A stretch of DNA of 64,000 bases from CAYVIB01 sp964451365. GTDB taxonomy: Bacteria > Pseudomonadota > Gammaproteobacteria > Pseudomonadales > Cellvibrionaceae. Both the position numbers and the translations under genes were made by a program. Under the pieces are notes generated by a model. The model was not told the DNA's origin. It searched no databases and saw only the letters and a program-made list of their open reading frames with translations. Below are positions 60,493-64,000 of this stretch, in pieces; positions within the stretch are counted from its first letter, which is position 1, and each line of letters opens with the position of its first letter. Where the stretch lies: positions 1-64,000 of the forward strand of contig CAYVIB010000020.1 in assembly GCA_964451365.1 (NCBI GenBank), given 5' to 3'.

Positions 60493-61485
60493 TTATACAT
60501 AATCACGGAACAGTTTCCTGAACGTACTGGGTGACAACCCAGTCCAACGCTTGAAGGCGTTAGTGAAGCTGGTACGGTCAGAAAAGTCCAGTGACGCTGA
60601 TATGCTGTCAATGCTCAGATGTTGCTTGATCAAGTAGTCAATCGAGTAGTGGAAACGAACCTGATCCCGCAGTTCAGCAAAATTAACATCCTGCTGCTGC
60701 AAACGACGCTGGAGCGTGCGTTTGGATAGGTTCAATTCTTCCGCCACGTGACCGATACTCAAGGGAGCATGTCCAACACGTCTTTCAAGCACCTCCACCA
60801 CGCGGGCGGGGACTCCAAAGACTTCAGGCAACCTTGCTTGTTCTAAATATTCTTCTAGCGTTTTAACTGATCCGAGGGCAAACATCGCCTGGTCAGTCAG
60901 TTTTCGTTGCGCTTGTGCTCTTTGCTGGTCAGTCATACAGGCCACTCCTTCTGCCAACAACACTAATAAGGAAACGTCCTCAGCAGTGTAATCTTCACTC
61001 CTGGGCTGTGCGGACAGAAAACACACAACGCCGGGTTCTGCTTTGTGAGGATGGACACTCGTGCCGAGATACGCACCCACTCGAAGCCCATTATACGCGA
61101 CAGGAGATAAATTAATAGTGGATGCATTAATATTTGAAGATATAAATGTCTCATTTTTTTCAAAAACTGCTGCGCAAGGCGTCCCTTCCAGGGAAAGATG
61201 CTGTCCAACGTAGAATGCATCGCCACCGCCAGCGCACGCCGCCACCTCGGCCACCCGTGAGGAGATGGGACGAACCACTAATGCGACGTCAGCGTGAAAA
61301 CGCAGAATACCTGCCTGCAGAAAGCAACTGATCGTTTCCGTGCAGGTTTCATGTTGATGGCTGTTTGCCAACAGCCGGTACAGATAGGTAACGAATTCCC
61401 GTTGATTACCTAAATTATATTCTTCTGGTTCCGGAACAATCCCTGATCGATCTATTTGTAAGCTACTACTATTAACAAGTTTCAA
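60493..61485 (-). CDS. AraC-family regulator with N-terminal GAF domain
   Basis: A 330-residue regulator. Residues ~40-185 look like a GAF sensor (FLQAGILRFHADVALVVRP, GVVCFLSAQPRSEDYTAEDVSLLVLLAEGVA). Residues ~225-328 are an AraC double helix-turn-helix (SIGHVAEELNLSKRTLQRRLQQQ, ISASLDFSDRTSFTNAFKRWTGLSPSTFRK). The start is TTG at 61485, supported by AAAGGTG upstream. The ligand and targets are unknown. The 255-base upstream region (61486-61740) is AT-rich with no gene. Confidence 0.87.
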   Translation of the reverse strand: MKLVNSSSLQIDRSGIVPEPEEYNLGNQREFVTYLYRLLANSHQHETCTETISCFLQAGILRFHADVALVVRPISSRVAEVAACAGGGDAFYVGQHLSLEGTPCAAVFEKNETFISSNINASTINLSPVAYNGLRVGAYLGTSVHPHKAEPGVVCFLSAQPRSEDYTAEDVSLLVLLAEGVACMTDQQRAQAQRKLTDQAMFALGSVKTLEEYLEQARLPEVFGVPARVVEVLERRVGHAPLSIGHVAEELNLSKRTLQRRLQQQDVNFAELRDQVRFHYSIDYLIKQHLSIDSISASLDFSDRTSFTNAFKRWTGLSPSTFRKLFRDYV

Positions 61486-61740
61486 AATCAGTCACCTTTG
61501 TACCGACTACCTGCGGCACTTATAATTAAACATTATTAGAGGCGAAATATGAGTTAAATCAAACTTATAGTAGTAAACTATTGCTTTGCGTGCCCGTCTA
61601 CCAGTCTAATTTGCGCCAGTATGTTGCTTTTTACGTCAATAATTCAGGTTTGCTTCGCGGGATTTGGCATACTATTCGCCGAAATCCTTTATGGCGTACA
61701 AAGTAATCAAAATTGCAAAAGTTTTAGTCTGGAAATAAGA

Positions 61741-62217
61741 TCAGGTTAAATGCCCTTTAATGTATGCGGTAACGTCATCGTGATGTGTTTTTGTATTAAC
61801 CTTATCAATCACATGTTTCAATTTTCCGTCCTTACCCACGATAAAAGTCGTCCTTAATATCCCCATAAATTCTCTGCCCATAAATTTTTTCAAACCCCAC
61901 ACTCCATACTTTTCCGCCACCTGGTGATCTTCATCCGAGAGCAGGTCAAAATTGAGGTTTTGCTTGTCGATAAATTTTTGCAGCCCGGCAACAGGGTCGG
62001 GGCTGATACCAAAAATAACTGTATTCAATTTTTCAAACATTTTTTTGGCATCCCGAATACCACAGGCTTGAGTTGTGCAACCAGGTGTCATGGCCTTGGG
62101 ATAAAAATAAACGACAACATTGGACTTGCCTGCAAAATCACTTAACCGGACCTTTTCGCCGTTTTGGTTTAACAAGGTAAATGCGGGAGCTTTGTTTCCG
62201 GTTTTTGGGAGTGGCAT
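61741..62217 (-). CDS. bcp: Thioredoxin-dependent peroxiredoxin Bcp
   Basis: Reduces hydroperoxides using thioredoxin. The 158-residue protein has peroxidatic Cys47 and resolving Cys52 in TPGCTTQAC, the five-residue spacing of the Bcp/PrxQ group, plus FGISPDPVAGLQKF and GVWGLKKFMGREFMGILRTTFIV. ATG 62217 has GAGAGG six bases upstream. It lies downstream of mdh on the same strand, with a terminator between. Confidence 0.94.
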   Translation of the reverse strand: MPLPKTGNKAPAFTLLNQNGEKVRLSDFAGKSNVVVYFYPKAMTPGCTTQACGIRDAKKMFEKLNTVIFGISPDPVAGLQKFIDKQNLNFDLLSDEDHQVAEKYGVWGLKKFMGREFMGILRTTFIVGKDGKLKHVIDKVNTKTHHDDVTAYIKGHLT

Positions 62218-62244
62218 ATGAACCTCTCTTTGCAAAAGGTTAAT

Positions 62245-62269
62245 AAAAAAGCGCGGAGGTTCCGCGCTT
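62245..62269 (-). terminator. Intrinsic terminator of mdh
   Basis: A 9-bp GC-rich stem (62249-62257 with 62261-62269) and a 3-base loop, followed by T6 on the minus strand. It lies 22 bases past the mdh stop and just before the bcp start. Confidence 0.85.
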
Positions 62270-62290
62270 GGCTTTTAGTTACGGGCTGTA

Positions 62291-63274
62291 TCAGGAAGGC
62301 AGTAAGGATTTGACGGCATCGCGCTCTTCACGCAGTTCCAGCTCGGTCGCCTGCATTTTGGCTCGCGAAAAGTCGTTTATATCCAGGCCTTTCACGATTT
62401 CCCAATCACCGTTTTTACAGACGCAGGGGAAGGAGTAGATAAGACCTTCCTCGATACCGTAACTGCCATCACTGTATACACCCATGCTGACCCAATCATT
62501 GTCGGGCGTACCAAGCGCCCAATCCCTGACATGAAAAATAGCGGCGTTGGCCGCGGAGGCTGCACTCGATGCGCCGCGCGCTTTGATAATAGCCGCACCG
62601 CGTTGCTGTACGGTGGGGATAAAATCATTTTCATACCAGTCCTGTTCGACCTTCTCAATCGCGGACTCTCCTCTAACACGGGCATGGAAAAGATTGGGGT
62701 ATTGGGTTGAGGAATGGTTACCCCAAATAGTCATGTTGCGTACTTCGTTAATGCTGACACTGAGCTTGCCCGCCAGTTGGCTCAGTGCACGGTTATGATC
62801 CAGCCTGGTCATGGCGGTAAACTGGCGCGGATTGATGTCCGGTGCATTGCGCTGGGCGATCAGCGCATTGGTATTGGCCGGGTTACCCACCACCAGAACT
62901 TTGATATCGCGGGAAGCATGGTCGTTTATGGCCTTGCCCTGGACGGAAAATATCGCCGCATTGGCTTCCAGTAGGTCTTTTCTTTCCATGCCGGGCCCAC
63001 GGGGGCGCGCACCAACCAATAGCGCGTAGTCGGCATCCTTGAACGCCACATTGGGGTCATCAGTCGACACCATGCCCTGCAACAGGGGGAAGGCACAATC
63101 TTCAAGTTCCATCGCCACCCCTTTCAACGCCTCAAGCGCCGGGGTGATTTCAAGCATCTGGAGAATGACTGGTTGGTCTTTACCTAACATATCGCCTGCC
63201 GCGATACGAAAGAGCAACGAATAGCTGATTTGGCCAGCCGCGCCGGTGACGGCTACACGAACGGGTGCTTTCAC
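62291..63274 (-). CDS. mdh: Malate dehydrogenase
   Basis: NAD-dependent interconversion of malate and oxaloacetate. The 327-residue protein belongs to the larger MDH group found in Pseudomonas-like and Burkholderia-like bacteria, unlike the 312-residue E. coli enzyme. It shows VAVTGAAGQISYSLLFRIA, LVGARPRGPGMERKDLL with substrate arginines, VVGNPANTNALIA and the catalytic-His block MTIWGNHSSTQYPN. The start is GTG at 63274 with GGAG seven bases upstream. A TATAAT hexamer at 63343-63348 (minus strand) may be its -10 box. Confidence 0.96.
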   Translation of the reverse strand: MKAPVRVAVTGAAGQISYSLLFRIAAGDMLGKDQPVILQMLEITPALEALKGVAMELEDCAFPLLQGMVSTDDPNVAFKDADYALLVGARPRGPGMERKDLLEANAAIFSVQGKAINDHASRDIKVLVVGNPANTNALIAQRNAPDINPRQFTAMTRLDHNRALSQLAGKLSVSINEVRNMTIWGNHSSTQYPNLFHARVRGESAIEKVEQDWYENDFIPTVQQRGAAIIKARGASSAASAANAAIFHVRDWALGTPDNDWVSMGVYSDGSYGIEEGLIYSFPCVCKNGDWEIVKGLDINDFSRAKMQATELELREERDAVKSLLPS

Positions 63275-63414
63275 GGGAAATCTCCATTACTTTGGGGGTT
63301 AGTGTTACGGCGAATGCGCAGACTGACTCGCCGGGCGGCGCAATTATAGAGAACTGCGGCAAAAAGTCATCTTGCCACTAGTCTAACAAGCGGCACCTGA
63401 CCACGCGACAAGGC

Positions 63415-64000
63415 TTATCCGGATACCCGCTTGTATCGAGTTGAAAGCCCCAGGTAAACCGCCTCGCGGAAATCATCCCGCCTGGGGTCCAGGGACTCAA
63501 GTACTTCCACCAGGTGCTGATTGTCTTCCTTACCTGCCCATAGCTTGATATAAGAGCCCTCTTTATAGCCATGGTCCTGGCGGAAAAAGTTAAGGACGTT
63601 TTTACCTACGTAGCTGGCGTAAAGGGCGTCGAAGGAAAGCCCCACTGCTGCCATCAGGCGGGCAAAAGAGTATACGTCAAACCCGCGAGAACGCAGGGTC
63701 TCGAGGGCGAACTGCTCCACGTCCAGTCGAAAATCCGTCGTTTCCGGCTGCTCCCGCAGGAGCTGGGTTTCCACATTGGCGGCAATTTCCTCCGGCGACT
63801 GACCCGAACCCAATAGGATGCTGAGACCGAAATGCCAGATATCAATTAATTCCAACACTACCTGATCCCGGTCGATTCCCTGCTTTTTCCACCATTTCCA
63901 GCCATAGTGATCCATCAACTCAGCACTTTCAATCCAAATGGCCCGGTACCACTCGTAATCCTGACTACGCCACTCCGGGTGGACCCTGGTATTCATCGCG
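63415..64000 (-). CDS. Dimeric all-alpha dUTP diphosphatase, N-terminus outside the window
   Basis: Hydrolyses dUTP (and dUDP) to dUMP. At least 195 codons are present, and the frame stays open to the window edge. The methionine at 63996 is followed by NTRVHPEW; in relatives as remembered this motif lies about 18 residues into the protein, so the true start is probably outside. Helical metal-binding motifs are seen: WIESAELMDHYGWKWWKKQ and VVLELIDIWHFGLS, with acidic residues that bind Mg2+. The later KNVLNFFRQDHGYKEGSYIK segment is also typical of the dUTPase_2 family. Confidence 0.85.
   Translation of the reverse strand, partial: AMNTRVHPEWRSQDYEWYRAIWIESAELMDHYGWKWWKKQGIDRDQVVLELIDIWHFGLSILLGSGQSPEEIAANVETQLLREQPETTDFRLDVEQFALETLRSRGFDVYSFARLMAAVGLSFDALYASYVGKNVLNFFRQDHGYKEGSYIKLWAGKEDNQHLVEVLESLDPRRDDFREAVYLGLSTRYKRVSG

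Noticed and set aside
1..64000. CRISPR array, prophage, integrase or intact insertion sequence
   Set aside because: No regularly spaced direct repeats, phage structural genes or transposase reading frames were seen; repeats present are small palindromes.

Overview
The window looks like a chromosomal segment of a plant-polysaccharide-degrading gammaproteobacterium, most likely of the Cellvibrionaceae (Cellvibrio / Saccharophagus / Teredinibacter type). The housekeeping gene order follows Pseudomonas and E. coli (trxB-aat-bpt, infA, clpA-clpS-cspD, icd-rluE-nudJ, mnmA-hflD-purB, pabB/thrH/cysH/cysB). Accessory genes are set into it, including a GH67 alpha-glucuronidase and a secreted CBM2/CBM10 protein with poly-serine linkers, which are typical of this group. 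The assignment is inferred from gene content only.

Layout. 1-4.6 kb: 5' part of ftsK, then trxB, aat and bpt. 4.6-6.6 kb: an accessory insert that separates bpt from infA. It holds an AT-rich spacer, a decayed M6/InhA-type metallopeptidase and a lipoprotein esterase. 6.9-13.9 kb: infA, clpA, clpS, cspD, monomeric icd, rluE and nudJ. Aat, Bpt, ClpS and ClpA together make up most of a bacterial N-degron pathway. 13.9-39.4 kb: an accessory block of about 25.5 kb between nudJ and mnmA, which are neighbours in E. coli. It carries a CBM48-type protein, rapA, a GIY-YIG protein, a GH3 glycosidase, a sodium/sugar symporter, a GH2 glycosidase, a GntR regulator, an oxidative sugar-acid module (xylonate-type dehydratase, XylX-like dehydratase, GntP permease), an MltB-like lytic transglycosylase, a polytopic membrane protein, the CBM2/CBM10 protein and GH67. 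39.5-48.7 kb: mnmA, hflD, purB, a roxA-like hydroxylase, a GNAT fusion, a Rieske protein, pabB, a glutaredoxin-like protein, an APS-reductase-type cysH and thrH. 48.7-54.4 kb: an assembly gap, repeat elements, and a tightly coupled ABC exporter operon with three successive periplasmic adaptors. 54.6-64 kb: cysB, a TauE/SafE permease, 5'-nucleotidase, an AGCS symporter, a PLP-dependent desulfhydrase/sulfo-lyase, yajC, a GAF-AraC regulator, bcp, mdh and a partial dimeric dUTPase.

How it fits together. The accessory block reads as a hemicellulose programme: a secreted binding protein, periplasmic or outer-membrane glycosidases (GH67, GH3, GH2), sugar uptake, and non-phosphorylating breakdown of a pentonic acid. 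The sulfur genes (cysH, cysB, TauE/SafE, possible cysteate or D-cysteine lyase) lie around the ABC exporter. Most convergent gene pairs have a hairpin or a dispersed palindromic repeat between them. The run of 100 N has an identical 55-bp sequence on both sides and looks like an unmerged contig overlap. The strongest candidates for something undescribed are the triple-adaptor ABC exporter and the C-terminal domain of the CBM2/CBM10 protein.
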